The notes below the pieces were generated by a model, which ran no database searches, was not told where the DNA came from, and saw only the letters and a list, made by a program, of their open reading frames with translations. DNA of 64,000 nt, from positions 529,701-593,700 of the forward strand of contig NZ_FYAK01000001.1 of assembly GCF_900185615.1 (NCBI RefSeq). Direction: 5' to 3'. Made by a program: the position numbers and the translations under genes. Source of the DNA: Photobacterium malacitanum. Lineage in GTDB: Bacteria > Pseudomonadota > Gammaproteobacteria > Enterobacterales > Vibrionaceae. This document shows positions 47,442 to 56,783 of this stretch, one piece after another. The stretch's first letter is position 1. The number at the start of each line of letters is the position of its first letter.

Positions 47442-47483
47442 AAAAAAAACCGCAGCATTAGCGCTAATGCTGCGGTTTTTTAT
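47442..47483. terminator. bidirectional Rho-independent terminator
   Basis: The long perfect hairpin AAACCGCAGCATTAGC/GCTAATGCTGCGGTTT has A/T tracts on both sides. It separates the convergent permease and regulator genes. Confidence 0.9.
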
Positions 47484-47496
47484 ATTATTACACCTA

Positions 47497-48162
47497 TTAA
47501 TGTAGTGCTTCATGATGACGTAATTCACGCAAATATCGATAAATGGTATGTATAGAAATGTTCAGCCCTTGAGCTGCAATCTGCGCACTATCTTTTAAAT
47601 CAAAAATATTCATTTCATTTAACCGTGTAACAATTTCACGGCTTTTCTTTGAGGGTGGAATACTATTATCTCCCATGATCTGAAGACGAATAGATTCTAT
47701 GGCGCTATGCATCATTTCATCGTTATTTCGCGCAAACGTTTCAGCAGTAAAACTCTGATCACAATGAGACGTGATATTGGGTAAGAAAGATTGGATCATC
47801 GATTGAAATGGTGCATCTAAATTGGTGTTAACACATAGCATACCAATTGGGTGTTGAAGATGATTACGAATAATAGTCGTAATTGAATGTAATGTTTTAC
47901 CATCAGGGCACTTAGTTATATAAGCATCTGAAATATCTTTGCCTTCATTCAGTTTAACTAAGGCAAGATTGGTAATCGGTGCTCCCACTTCTCGTCCGGT
48001 AATATGCCCATTCACTATTTTGATTATCGATGGATGACGAATATCTAAGCTATGCAGTAATACTTCTGTATGTTCACCTCGCATTGCAGCAATGCCATCA
48101 ACAATATTCTCAATTGCATGAAGAATATGGTAATCACTTGGCGTTAATTTTCGTAATAACAT
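47497..48162 (-). CDS. YheO-like (DauR-type) transcriptional regulator
   Basis: This encodes 221 residues. The N-terminal PAS-like YheO domain (LHSLDIRHPSIIKIVNGHITGREVGAPIT, about 37-66) is followed by a C-terminal HTH (IAAQGLNISIHTIYRYLRELR, about 193-213). Relatives include E. coli YheO and Pseudomonas DauR, a repressor of D-arginine catabolism. The ligand is unknown. It sits between a permease and a desulfidase/deaminase operon and is the obvious local regulator (inference). The start has a GGAG site. Confidence 0.87.
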   Translation of the reverse strand: MLLRKLTPSDYHILHAIENIVDGIAAMRGEHTEVLLHSLDIRHPSIIKIVNGHITGREVGAPITNLALVKLNEGKDISDAYITKCPDGKTLHSITTIIRNHLQHPIGMLCVNTNLDAPFQSMIQSFLPNITSHCDQSFTAETFARNNDEMMHSAIESIRLQIMGDNSIPPSKKSREIVTRLNEMNIFDLKDSAQIAAQGLNISIHTIYRYLRELRHHEALH

Positions 48163-48189
48163 TCATCACTCCATTGGCTAAATTATAGA

Positions 48190-48251
48190 TACAAAAAAAC
48201 CGCCTTCTACTCTCATCACTTTCATGAATAAATATAGTTCAGGCGGTTAAA
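48190..48251 (-). terminator. terminator of the ridA-cyuA operon
   Basis: The stem AACCGCCT/AGGCGGTT with a long loop is followed on the minus strand by a T-run, just after the cyuA stop. Confidence 0.65.
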
Positions 48252-48260
48252 ATGCAGCGA

Positions 48261-49550
48261 TTATGCAGACATAATCTTAATTATTGTTCTGTCAGTATTT
48301 GCCATACCTTCAGTAACCATACGACCCACATTACGGATCGTAGTTTCAACATCATTAGCAACGATACCTTGAGCATGTACCCCATGGTTATCAATTGCCA
48401 TTAACGAGCTCATTACAGCTGAACTAGTTGAACTCTTCACTTTCATCGCACATGTTGATTTAGCGCCATCACAGAACATACCTGTGGTATCACTCAACGT
48501 ATTTTGAATAGCAAAACAGATTTGTTCAAACGAGCCACCTTGCAGATATGTCATTGCCATAGATGCTGCTGAACTTGTTACTGCACAACCACAAAAAGGT
48601 GATAGTGGTGGATAAAAAGACTTCATGTAAATGGCACCTAAGTGACTCATGATAAGTGCACGCGCTAGTTGCTCATCAGTTGCTTGGCAATGATCTGCAA
48701 AAACAATCACAGGCATAGATGCACAGATACCTTGGTTACCACTACCATAGTTACTCATTGCAGGTAATGTTGCGCCTCCCATTCGCGCATCAGACGCAGC
48801 AGCTGAACGCATTACAGCACGATTAGCCAGACCATCACCTAATAGGCCATTTACGATGTTCTTTTGGTAAGTACGGCCGACTTGCAGTCCATATTTATTA
48901 TTCAAACCTTCATTAGAAAGCGCAACCGTAAGTTCACGTGCTTGTAGAATAAACTCAATATCTGCAAAATCGGCTTCTGTTGCAAACTCATAAATACCTG
49001 CAATAGAGATATCGATATCATCACATACAGAAGCGGTGGATTTTTGCTGTTGCTCACAGCCATTTAAAGCAGTTGTATCATAAACAATCTCACCGTTTAG
49101 CGTCTTTTTAATGATTTGTGTATGACCACCACTAATTTCGACAGTAGCAATACTGTTACCCGCTTTTGCTTCTGCATAACAATAAATAAACTCTTCAACA
49201 TCCTTACGGCCTACGTGTACTTTACCGGCATCAATAAGTTGTTGAGCTTTTTCGACATCTTCAGCTGTAATATTAACTAAAACTTCAAGACCACCTTCAG
49301 GGTTACCACCGATAGCACCTACAGCAGAAGCAATTGGCAAACCAATCTTACCTGTACCTGGAACAAACACACCCATCGAGTTCTTAAATAAGTTGTCTGA
49401 AACCTTAACTGTTAATTCTTCAACTTCTTGACCCAATAATTGGGCAACAACAGCTGAAGCATAGGCTGCTGAAATAGGCTCAGTACAACCAAATGCGGGT
49501 TTAACTACAGTGTTTATGATTTTTTTGTATTGCTTCCATTGTGTATTCAT
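48261..49550 (-). CDS. cyuA: CyuA/YhaM-type L-cysteine desulfidase / serine dehydratase-like enzyme
   Basis: The start is the ATG at 49550 ([10 protein letters not shown]), with an AAGGGT site. The product has 429 residues, matching E. coli YhaM/CyuA across its length: [12 protein letters not shown] (Cys22), [40 protein letters not shown] and [12 protein letters not shown]. The family is related to the alpha chain of Fe-S L-serine dehydratase. Several conserved Cys residues could hold a [4Fe-4S] cluster. CyuA breaks cysteine into pyruvate, ammonia and sulfide. Serine or D-cysteine could also be a substrate. Confidence 0.9.
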   Translation of the reverse strand: MNTQWKQYKKIINTVVKPAFGCTEPISAAYASAVVAQLLGQEVEELTVKVSDNLFKNSMGVFVPGTGKIGLPIASAVGAIGGNPEGGLEVLVNITAEDVEKAQQLIDAGKVHVGRKDVEEFIYCYAEAKAGNSIATVEISGGHTQIIKKTLNGEIVYDTTALNGCEQQQKSTASVCDDIDISIAGIYEFATEADFADIEFILQARELTVALSNEGLNNKYGLQVGRTYQKNIVNGLLGDGLANRAVMRSAAASDARMGGATLPAMSNYGSGNQGICASMPVIVFADHCQATDEQLARALIMSHLGAIYMKSFYPPLSPFCGCAVTSSAASMAMTYLQGGSFEQICFAIQNTLSDTTGMFCDGAKSTCAMKVKSSTSSAVMSSLMAIDNHGVHAQGIVANDVETTIRNVGRMVTEGMANTDRTIIKIMSA

Positions 49551-49601
49551 ATTGATGACCCTTAATGGCACTAATTATTTTAGTTATTATTTATGAGTAA
49601 A

Positions 49602-49982
49602 TTATTTGCGGTATGCAATTGCTTCAATTTCAACCAATGCACCCATAGGTAAATCTTTAACAGCAAAGCAACTACGTGCTGGACACTCTGTTGTAAAGAA
49701 TTCTGCATAAACTTTATTGAAAGCAGCAAAATCATCAATATTTGCTAAGTAACATGTCGTTTTAACAACAGTGTTCATATCACCGCCACCAGCTTCTAGT
49801 ACAGAACGTAAATTTTCTAGAGATTGACGAGATTGCTCAGCAACACCACCAGCAACAATGCCACCTTTCTCTTTACATACAGGTAGTTGCCCTGATGTGA
49901 AAATCAATTCACCAAATGCATTACCGTGAGAATAAGGACCAATTGCGTCAGGTGCGTTTTTTGAAGTGATTACTTTTGACAT
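49602..49982 (-). CDS. ridA: RidA-family 2-iminobutanoate/2-iminopropanoate deaminase
   Basis: This encodes 126 residues with the Rid fold: N-terminal NAPDAIGPYSHG, FTSGQLPV, catalytic-pocket Arg in PARSCFAV (about 104) and terminal LVEIEAIAYRK. It hydrolyses the reactive enamine/imine intermediates released by PLP-type or Fe-S dehydratases. It is about 50 bp upstream of cyuA in the same operon, which makes sense because cysteine or serine breakdown yields 2-aminoacrylate. It may be a dedicated paralogue like TdcF rather than the housekeeping RidA. Confidence 0.92.
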   Translation of the reverse strand: MSKVITSKNAPDAIGPYSHGNAFGELIFTSGQLPVCKEKGGIVAGGVAEQSRQSLENLRSVLEAGGGDMNTVVKTTCYLANIDDFAAFNKVYAEFFTTECPARSCFAVKDLPMGALVEIEAIAYRK

Positions 49983-50307
49983 GTTTTTTATCTCTCTATC
50001 TAAAAATCAAATTTAGTTTAACCTTTAACTTTGAAATTGTGCAACTTTATTTGCGCGCAATATTGGAATCATATGTTCCACTTTTAAATAAATAGCAATT
50101 ATTCGTTACCAATCAAGGGTTAAGTTGCACTTTAATTAAAAAATAACTAAAAACAGACAGAGAGTATCGTGTAATGTCTTGCAACTTGCATTGCAAACGT
50201 CATTTAAATCAAATATATTTGCATAAAATAAAATAGCAAAAAAACACCGTAGACTTATTTTCTGCAATTATTTTTGAATTAGACACACTCATTAAAGTAG
50301 GCCGCTC
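49983..50307. promoter_or_regulatory. divergent ridA-azlC promoter region with three TGCAACTT motifs
   Basis: The octamer TGCAACTT occurs at 50040-50047 and 50180-50187 on the plus strand and at 50122-50129 on the minus strand. The first and the inverted copy extend to the 9-mers GTGCAACTT and AAGTTGCAC. A further TTGCAA lies at 50191-50196. The two flanking operons diverge from here, so shared operators for a local regulator are plausible. Confidence 0.5.
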
Positions 50308-51096
50308 ATGAAGAAACAATTAATACAAGCAGGACTAAAAGCTATCTTTCCTCTTTGCGTAGGAGCATTTCCTTTCTCCTTCATTGTAGGTGCGATCAGT
50401 ATTAATGCCGGCATGTCTGTTTTACAAAGTACATTATGGTCATTAACCGTCTTTGCAGGATCTGCACAAATGGTAGCGCTTGGTTTAGTACAATCATCAA
50501 CCGAGATTATTGTTATTTTTGTTACCACGTTTGTTATTAATTTACGCCACATTCTTTATAGCGCCTCACTATCCGAATATGTAAAACAATACAACATGCC
50601 AACACGAATGCTGATGTCGTATGGTCTAACCGATGAGGTATATGCAGCAACCATTGGTGAAATGAAGCAAGAAAAGCCGGGACGTCAGTGGTTTTATTTA
50701 GCAGCAATGTTTGGTTTTTGGATTAACTGGGTCGTAGCCGACTTTTGTGGTGCAATGATTGGCTCTTCATTCCCACATATTGCTGATTACGGTTTAGACT
50801 TTGCGATGGTCGCAGCCTTTATTGCGATTGTTATTCCACAAGTTAAAAAGCGTGAATGTATTGTTGCCGCTGTTATTGCAACAGTCACTGGTATTTTATT
50901 ATCAGGATTACCTTATTCATTAGGCCTTGTGATTGCAGCTATCGTTGGTGTTTACGCAGGTTACAGAATGGATATCTCAACTGAGAGAATGGAAGCAGAA
51001 ACCAAAGCTGAAGCTAAAAAAATCATTCTCCAAGAATTAGCTGATGAGCAGCAATACCAACAGACCCTTTCATCAACCACTACGATTAATAAATAG
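50308..51096 (+). CDS. azlC: AzlC-family branched-chain/other amino-acid exporter, large subunit
   Basis: This encodes 262 residues. It has about seven membrane helices in the AzlC pattern (CVGAFPFSFIVGAIS, FAGSAQMVALGL, VTTFVINLRHILYSASLSEY, YGLTDEVYA). The C-terminus ends in a charged Glu/Lys-rich helix. AzlC with AzlD exports branched-chain amino acids or analogues in other bacteria. Here export of a cysteine/serine-related compound is a possibility. The azlD gene follows after 14 bp. Confidence 0.9.
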   Translation: MKKQLIQAGLKAIFPLCVGAFPFSFIVGAISINAGMSVLQSTLWSLTVFAGSAQMVALGLVQSSTEIIVIFVTTFVINLRHILYSASLSEYVKQYNMPTRMLMSYGLTDEVYAATIGEMKQEKPGRQWFYLAAMFGFWINWVVADFCGAMIGSSFPHIADYGLDFAMVAAFIAIVIPQVKKRECIVAAVIATVTGILLSGLPYSLGLVIAAIVGVYAGYRMDISTERMEAETKAEAKKIILQELADEQQYQQTLSSTTTINK

Positions 51097-51110
51097 TAAG
51101 GATCATAACC

Positions 51111-51491
51111 ATGCATACTCACGCACATATTGCTTTAGATAATGATTATGTTCTTTATTTATCACTGGCGATGATTGCAGCCACATTTATTATTCGCTTT
51201 GCCGTCATTGGAATGGCTGGTCGCTTTAATATGTCAGAGCGATTCAAAAAAACATTACGCTTTGTTCCTGTGACTGTTTTACCCGCTATTATTGCAGTTG
51301 AAATTTTAGGTAAAGGATCAAACTTTGCATTTAATCTTGAGAATCCTAAATTATTAGCAGCTATTGTTTGTACTATGATTAGTTTACGCTTTGGTCTTAT
51401 TTGGGTGGTTATTGGTGGTTTGATTTCATTAATTTTATTCCAAACTTACCTTGATCCTATGCTGCACTTCTTTCATCATCTAATGTGCTAA
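51111..51491 (+). CDS. azlD: AzlD-family exporter small subunit
   Basis: This encodes 126 residues with four membrane helices. The features RFAVIGMAGRFNMSERFKKTLRFVPVTVLPAIIAVEIL and SLRFGLIWVVIGG match the AzlD family. It is the small partner of AzlC, in the same operon, preceded by AAGGATC. Confidence 0.9.
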   Translation: MHTHAHIALDNDYVLYLSLAMIAATFIIRFAVIGMAGRFNMSERFKKTLRFVPVTVLPAIIAVEILGKGSNFAFNLENPKLLAAIVCTMISLRFGLIWVVIGGLISLILFQTYLDPMLHFFHHLMC

Positions 51492-51537
51492 AAAATATTA
51501 CCGACTCTCGATAATAATAAATGTTCCACTCTCTCTT

Positions 51538-51570
51538 TCCCGAGCTTTACCGCTCGGGCTTTTTATTTTT
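51538..51570 (+). terminator. Rho-independent terminator of azlCD
   Basis: The hairpin CCCGAGC/GCTCGGG with a T-rich tail lies after azlD. Confidence 0.9.
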
Positions 51571-51579
51571 ACTAATACT

Positions 51580-51612
51580 TAAAAACCTAGTCTGATATCA
51601 AACTAGGTTTAA
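51580..51612 (-). terminator. Rho-independent terminator of the YgiW-like gene
   Basis: The hairpin AACCTAGT.TGATATCA.ACTAGGTT with T-tail on the minus strand lies just after the stop at 51631. Confidence 0.8.
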
Positions 51613-51630
51613 TTGACATATCAATATGTA

Positions 51631-52026
51631 TTATTTTTGTGCTAGGCGTACGTGATCAACATCAATTTTAGTATGGTTGAATTCTTTATCGATTTCACCT
51701 TGAATAGTGATTTTTGTTTGTGGTGTAACTTGAAGACCGAACCACTTGTCATGATCAATTTCAACCGTCATCGTGCCACTACCATCAGTAAAGGTATAAT
51801 GCTCACCACCCAGTGATGAAGTTAAGTAACCGGTTAATGTTACAGGCGTATCATCACTAAACATGCCTGCATCTACTACACCTTTAACCGTGTTAATACC
51901 ATGTGTTGGACCAGAAAAACCTTGTTGTTGTGGTTGAGCAACTTGATTAATAACTTGGTTATTAGCAAATGCAGCTGTTGATGTCATTGCTGCTAGTAAG
52001 GTAACCAGTAAAATTGACTTTTTCAT
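51631..52026 (-). CDS. ygiW: YgiW/YdeI-type OB-fold periplasmic stress protein
   Basis: This encodes 131 residues. A clear signal peptide (MKKSILLVTLLAAMTSTAAFA) is followed by the bacterial OB-fold (BOF) domain, with TLTGYLTSSLGGEHYTFTDGSGTMTVEID and VDHVRL. E. coli YgiW and Salmonella YdeI belong here and are linked to peroxide, metal and antimicrobial-peptide stress. It probably acts in the periplasm. In E. coli, ygiW is often linked with the qseBC two-component genes; none are present here. Confidence 0.88.
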   Translation of the reverse strand: MKKSILLVTLLAAMTSTAAFANNQVINQVAQPQQQGFSGPTHGINTVKGVVDAGMFSDDTPVTLTGYLTSSLGGEHYTFTDGSGTMTVEIDHDKWFGLQVTPQTKITIQGEIDKEFNHTKIDVDHVRLAQK

Positions 52027-52111
52027 ATTTAAATACTTCTTAATCTAAGAGATGGTTAATATTAAATGCTTATTCATAATGACATTTAATAGATAATTTA
52101 TTGATGACGTA

Positions 52112-52765
52112 TTAGAAGAAATACGTTGTATTTACTGTTACGTTACCGCCATTTGCAGTGCTGTCGACGTAATATTCCATCGCTGCACCAATATTGATAT
52201 TATGGTAAACGTTATAATCAATACCAATGCTAGCTATCACACCAACCTCACTCTTATTCTTGCTTTCGCCACCTAAACGAGGGGTACTATATTCAATATC
52301 ATCATTAAATACATTTTCATATTCATCTTGAGCCGATGATGAATAATCATATTGTGTATAAGTAATACCTGCACCGGCTTTTAATTGTACATTTTCAGTC
52401 AGCGCATAAAAATAAACAGGTTTGACAATAAACTGCTGCACATTAATATCAGCCTCCCACTCTCTTTCGTGAGTATAGCTACCTTGCAGTGGTAAATATT
52501 GACTGGTTGAGCCTTCTAATTCAAATTGCTTATAACCCAACTCAATACCAATGTTATTACTACGGTAACCAACAAAGCCGCCAAAGGTTGTCGATGAGTT
52601 ACTTGGTGTTACAGTTTTAGCATCCGTGGCAAAATGCGTACTAAAACCATGATTAATTGAAGCTGCACCAACCTCAAGACCAACATATGGTCCTGCAAAT
52701 GCTGGTGAACATAATAAAGCTAACGGTAATAATAATTTATTGTTCATTGTGTTATAAGCATCCAA
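52112..52765 (-). CDS. outer-membrane beta-barrel protein
   Basis: This encodes 217 residues from the upstream ATG, or 211 from the ATG at 52747 (MNNKLLLPLALLCSPAFA), which begins a normal signal peptide. The mature part has alternating hydrophobic beta-strands (GPYVGLEVGAASI, FGGFVGYRSNNIGIELGYKQF, VGVIASIGIDYNVY), and the terminal aromatic (TTYFF) is typical of barrel insertion. The likely fold is an eight-strand OmpA/OmpW-like barrel. Function unknown. No partner gene is obvious. Confidence 0.8.
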   Translation of the reverse strand: MDAYNTMNNKLLLPLALLCSPAFAGPYVGLEVGAASINHGFSTHFATDAKTVTPSNSSTTFGGFVGYRSNNIGIELGYKQFELEGSTSQYLPLQGSYTHEREWEADINVQQFIVKPVYFYALTENVQLKAGAGITYTQYDYSSSAQDEYENVFNDDIEYSTPRLGGESKNKSEVGVIASIGIDYNVYHNINIGAAMEYYVDSTANGGNVTVNTTYFF

Positions 52766-52888
52766 AGCTCTTTCGTTGGAGTAACTTTATAACCATGCGC
52801 GTGAAGAGATCGTGAAGAAAGTGACCAATAACAAATTTAAATAACCACCTAGAGATGCATCACTCAAAAAAATGACACAGGTATCACA

Positions 52889-53443
52889 TTAAGTAACAGT
52901 CATTAACGCCAAGGTCACCGCACCGATATAACAATTACTGCGACATAAACCACAACCATCACAACGGCAACTATCGACTTGTGGCTGTTGATTATTATTA
53001 ATCGTTAATGCTTGTTGAGGGCATTGCTCAACACAGGTTTGACAGTGTCCGGAAACGCGATTGAGACAACCCGCGCTAAATATTGGTCGATATTCAGTAT
53101 CTGCGTTTGGTGATGATAATGCCGGTGTTGGACATACTCGCTGACATTCTCCACATTGAGTGCAATGATTATAATCAAGATTTAGCTGCGGCTTATTATC
53201 ATCACCCCATTCAATCACTTGCTGCGAGCATTGCTGTTCACAGGCTTTGCAACCATTGCACAATGTCGTAAATAACGCCTCATCGACTGCTGTTGGTGGT
53301 CGAGCAATACTACGGATCACTGTAATCTGTTGTTGAGGCTGACTGTTCTTTAGCCCGCCAAATAAGCCTCGAAATAATCCACGACGGCTCACATGGTAGT
53401 GATCCAAACAACTACGGTAATAACGCTCGTCGCGGTCAGCCAT
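52889..53443 (-). CDS. NapF-like 4Fe-4S ferredoxin
   Basis: This encodes 184 residues. The N-terminus SRRGLFRGLFGG resembles NapF rather than a cleavable Tat signal. Four Cys clusters are visible: CNGCKACEQQC, CTQCGECQRVCP, CxxxxxxxCQTCVEQCP and CRCDGCGLCRSNC. NapF assists maturation or electron supply of periplasmic molybdoenzymes in the cytoplasm. It directly follows the TorD-like gene with a 1-base overlap and is divergent from dmsABC. A role in DMSO/TMAO reductase assembly is inferred. Confidence 0.87.
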   Translation of the reverse strand: MADRDERYYRSCLDHYHVSRRGLFRGLFGGLKNSQPQQQITVIRSIARPPTAVDEALFTTLCNGCKACEQQCSQQVIEWGDDNKPQLNLDYNHCTQCGECQRVCPTPALSSPNADTEYRPIFSAGCLNRVSGHCQTCVEQCPQQALTINNNQQPQVDSCRCDGCGLCRSNCYIGAVTLALMTVT

Positions 53444-54021
53444 TAAAAATAAACCTTCATATCAGCAGGTGTTAGGACTAATTCTTGTTGTACATAATGT
53501 AACCACTGCTGCATCGCTACAGCGAGATACTGATAGGTTTGTGTTTTTGCATTTTTCTCCACCAGCTCGAGATAACGATAAGCCCAAGGTAATAAATGTT
53601 GCTCAAGTAATTCCCTTGCTGCGGCATAATCTGGCTGTTGTTCAATAAGATTTACTAATGCTAACAACATCAACCCAAATTGATCTTCAGGTTCTCGCAT
53701 TCCTGTATCTAATGCCATTTGTTGTTGGGCTAAAAACTCGCGGTAGCGTAATAATGAATCGCCAAATATCACTTGCTCACGATCTAAATACACAGATCCC
53801 CACGGTGGTGCAGGCATTACATCCATACCTTCAAATAACAATTGAAAATCTGTTGCTAAAGCAATATCACCGTCTACTGCCATTCGCTGAGCCAACCCAG
53901 AAAACAAACTTTCCTCATCACTGTCACCCATTGCGTTTACGAGCTCAAGGTTATTTGTATGTGTTAATGGAAAATAAAAAAGGCTACCAAATACACGCGC
54001 TAAAATTGTTATTTGTTCCAT
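53443..54021 (-). CDS. TorD/DmsD-family molybdoenzyme chaperone
   Basis: This encodes 192 residues, all-helical. It contains the family blocks LATDFQLLFEGMDVMPAPPWGSVYLDRE (about 55-82; TorD proteins share a xPPxxSVYL-type motif) and QFGLMLLALVNLI. It binds the twin-arginine signal of the reductase and holds it until cofactor insertion. The neighbouring dmsA has such a signal, so DmsA is the likely client. The gene is divergent from dmsA across about 310 bp. Confidence 0.88.
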   Translation of the reverse strand: MEQITILARVFGSLFYFPLTHTNNLELVNAMGDSDEESLFSGLAQRMAVDGDIALATDFQLLFEGMDVMPAPPWGSVYLDREQVIFGDSLLRYREFLAQQQMALDTGMREPEDQFGLMLLALVNLIEQQPDYAAARELLEQHLLPWAYRYLELVEKNAKTQTYQYLAVAMQQWLHYVQQELVLTPADMKVYF

Positions 54022-54172
54022 TAGATATTACTCAACTCAAAATTTTGCAAAAGATAACGTAAAAACAAAAAAAGTAAATTGTTCTGTGACAAATTAATAA
54101 AATTAACAATAAAACAAATAAGAATAAAAAGATTAAAATCAACAACATATACCTTTAAGGTATACCAAAAAC

Positions 54173-54188
54173 AGTGACAAATATCACA
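54173..54188. promoter_or_regulatory. CRP-like binding site
   Basis: AGTGA-CAAATA-TCACA matches nine of ten bases of the CRP consensus half-sites TGTGA-N6-TCACA. Confidence 0.55.
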
Positions 54189-54233
54189 AATACGTTGAAA
54201 ATGTATTTATTTACACACAATCATTCATATTTA

Positions 54234-54247
54234 TTGATAAAGAGCAA
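54234..54247. promoter_or_regulatory. FNR-like binding site
   Basis: TTGAT-AAAG-AGCAA matches nine of ten positions of the FNR consensus TTGAT-N4-ATCAA, about 85 bp before the dmsA start. This fits anaerobic induction. Confidence 0.5.
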
Positions 54248-54332
54248 AGTTATAAGCAATTTTTACCGACATTATCGCGCAAAAATTGCAGCACATAAAA
54301 ACCATGCTGCTTAATGAAGAGAATGTCGTTCA

Positions 54333-56774
54333 ATGAAAACAAAAATAAAGCAGTTACTCAGCCCTATTTTTACCCGTAGAGATTTTATTAAATCAAGCTC
54401 TGCGGTCGGTGGTCTTGCTGTAGCAGCAAGCAGCCTTTCGTTACCCTTTAAAGCTCAAGCCTCACAGCCTGAAGACAGTAAAAACAAACAAAAAGTCGTT
54501 TGGAGTGCTTGCACCGTTAACTGTGGCAGCCGATGCCCATTACGCATGCACGTTGTTGACGGTGAGATAAAATGGGTTGATGCTGATAATACAGGTACCG
54601 ATCAATATGGTGATCACCAAGTACGTGCCTGTTTGCGTGGGCGCTCTATGCGTCGTCGTGTTTATAACCCTGATCGCCTTAAATACCCAATGAAGCGTAT
54701 CGGTAAACGTGGTGAAGGTAAATTCAAACGTATTAGCTGGGATGAAGCTTACGATGAGATTGCCAACAACCTCACCCGTATTCGTAAAGATTATGGCAGT
54801 GAAGCGATTTATCTTAATTACGGCACAGGTACACTTGGCGGTACTGTCACAAAATCATGGCCTCCAGGCAGTACGCTTATTGCACGGCTAATGAATTTAA
54901 CTGGTGGTTATTTAAATCATTACGGCGATTATTCCACTGCCCAAATTGCAGCTGGTTTAAATTACACTTATGGTGGCTTTGCGGCTAATAATTCATTTTC
55001 TGATCTTGAAAATACCAAATTAATTGTTCAATTTGGTAATAACCCGGCAGAAACACGCATGTCAGGTGGGGGGAATATTCACCATTTGATGGAAAGTAAG
55101 CAACGCTCTAACGCTAAGATGATCATGATTGATCCGCGTTATAATGACACCGCAGGTGGGCGTGAAGATCAATGGATACCAATTCGTCCCGGTACTGATG
55201 CTGCATTAGTGGCCGCTATTGCGCATGTGATGATCAAAGAAGACATGGTAGATCAAGCTTTCCTTGATACTTATTGCGTTGGCTATGATGCTAAAACCTT
55301 ACCAGCTTCTGCACCAGCCAACTCTGACTATAAGTCATATATTCTTGGTCTAGGTGAAGATAAAACCGAAAAAACACCGCAATGGGCAGCCCCAATTACA
55401 GGTATTCCAGTAGATGTGATCATCAAACTGGCACGCGAAATTGGCTCAACGAAACCATGCGCAATTTACCAAGGTTGGGGACTACAACGTACCGCTAATG
55501 GTGAGATTGCCTGTCGCTCCATTGCAATGCTATCACTACTAACAGGCAATGTGGGTATTAATGGTGGCGGTACAGGTGCGCGCGAATCTGACTACAACAT
55601 TCCGTTTGTTCGCTTCCCTATTCCTGCTAACCCAGTAAAAACTGCCATTTCAATGTTCTTATGGACAGATGCGATTGTTCGCGGTCCTGAAATGACGGCG
55701 AAACGTGATGGCGTGCGTGGTAAAGATAAACTTGATATGCCAATTAAGTTTATTTGGAACTACGCTGGTAACTGTTTGATTAACCAACACTCAGACATTA
55801 ACCGTACCCATGACATTCTGCAAGATGACAGCGCGTGTGAAATGATTGTAGTGATCGATAACCACATGACCTCATCAGCAAAATATGCTGACATTTTATT
55901 GCCGGATCTTACAACGTCTGAGCAAGCTGATTTCTGTATGGATGCTAAAGCGTCAAACATGCCGTATTTCATCTATGCCGATCAAGCGATTAAACCACAA
56001 TTTGAAACCCGTGGTATTTACCAAATTTGTAGCGACTTAGCCAAGCGTTTAGGTGTAGAGCAAGCCTTTACTGAAGGCCGTGATCAAGAAGGTTGGTTGC
56101 GCCACTTATACCAGCTAACCCGCGCGAATGATCCAAGCTTGCCTGACTTTGAAACAGTGCGTAAACAAGGCATTGTTAAACGTCGCGATCCTAATGGTCA
56201 CTTTGTAGCGTATAAAGCATTCCGTGAAGATCCACTCAACAATCCATTAACTACCCCTTCAGGTAAAATTGAGATTTACTCCGAACGACTAGCAGCTATC
56301 GCTTCTGAGTGGGAATTAGCCGAAGGTGATGTTATTCACCCGCTGCCAATTTATGCTACTACGCCCGAAGGTTGGAATGATCCTAAACGTCAGCAATTTC
56401 CGTTACAACTCACCGGTTTCCATTATAAAGCGCGCTGTCATTCAACCTATGGCAACGTCGATATTATTAAAGAAGCTGCTCGTCAAGAAATGTGGATCAA
56501 CCCAATGGATGCCGAACAACGCGGTATCGCTAATGGTGATGTGATTCGTATTTTTAATGATCGCGGCGAGCTCCACATAAATGCCAAAGTGACACCTCGT
56601 ATGATGCCTGGTGTGGTTGCACTTGGTGAAGGTGCTTGGTATGCCCCTGATGGACAGAAAGTCGATCACGGTGGTTGTATTAACGTATTAACAACGCAAC
56701 GCCCAAGTCCGCTCGCAAAAGGCAACCCGCAACACACCAACTTGGTGGAAGTACAACTGGTTAATAAGGCATAA
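54333..56774 (+). CDS. dmsA: DMSO/TMAO reductase-type molybdopterin catalytic subunit (DmsA)
   Basis: This encodes 813 residues. A twin-arginine signal (FTRRDFIKSSSAVGG) predicts export. The Fe-S cluster motif is CTVNCGSRC followed by RACLRGRS, as in DmsA. The region LNHYGDYSTAQIAAG carries the Ser that ligates Mo in DMSO reductases. GWGLQRTANGE and the C-terminal NDRGEL/TPRMMPGVV form the molybdopterin-binding blocks. It reduces S- or N-oxides as terminal electron acceptors. It is the first gene of dmsABC; the exact substrate is inferred. Confidence 0.92.
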   Translation: MKTKIKQLLSPIFTRRDFIKSSSAVGGLAVAASSLSLPFKAQASQPEDSKNKQKVVWSACTVNCGSRCPLRMHVVDGEIKWVDADNTGTDQYGDHQVRACLRGRSMRRRVYNPDRLKYPMKRIGKRGEGKFKRISWDEAYDEIANNLTRIRKDYGSEAIYLNYGTGTLGGTVTKSWPPGSTLIARLMNLTGGYLNHYGDYSTAQIAAGLNYTYGGFAANNSFSDLENTKLIVQFGNNPAETRMSGGGNIHHLMESKQRSNAKMIMIDPRYNDTAGGREDQWIPIRPGTDAALVAAIAHVMIKEDMVDQAFLDTYCVGYDAKTLPASAPANSDYKSYILGLGEDKTEKTPQWAAPITGIPVDVIIKLAREIGSTKPCAIYQGWGLQRTANGEIACRSIAMLSLLTGNVGINGGGTGARESDYNIPFVRFPIPANPVKTAISMFLWTDAIVRGPEMTAKRDGVRGKDKLDMPIKFIWNYAGNCLINQHSDINRTHDILQDDSACEMIVVIDNHMTSSAKYADILLPDLTTSEQADFCMDAKASNMPYFIYADQAIKPQFETRGIYQICSDLAKRLGVEQAFTEGRDQEGWLRHLYQLTRANDPSLPDFETVRKQGIVKRRDPNGHFVAYKAFREDPLNNPLTTPSGKIEIYSERLAAIASEWELAEGDVIHPLPIYATTPEGWNDPKRQQFPLQLTGFHYKARCHSTYGNVDIIKEAARQEMWINPMDAEQRGIANGDVIRIFNDRGELHINAKVTPRMMPGVVALGEGAWYAPDGQKVDHGGCINVLTTQRPSPLAKGNPQHTNLVEVQLVNKA

Positions 56775-56783
56775 GGTTAGATC

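Larger units (their letters stand above)
54022..54332. promoter_or_regulatory. divergent torD-dmsA promoter region
   Basis: These 311 bp are very A/T-rich and contain the CRP-like and FNR-like sites described separately. No gene was seen. Confidence 0.5.
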
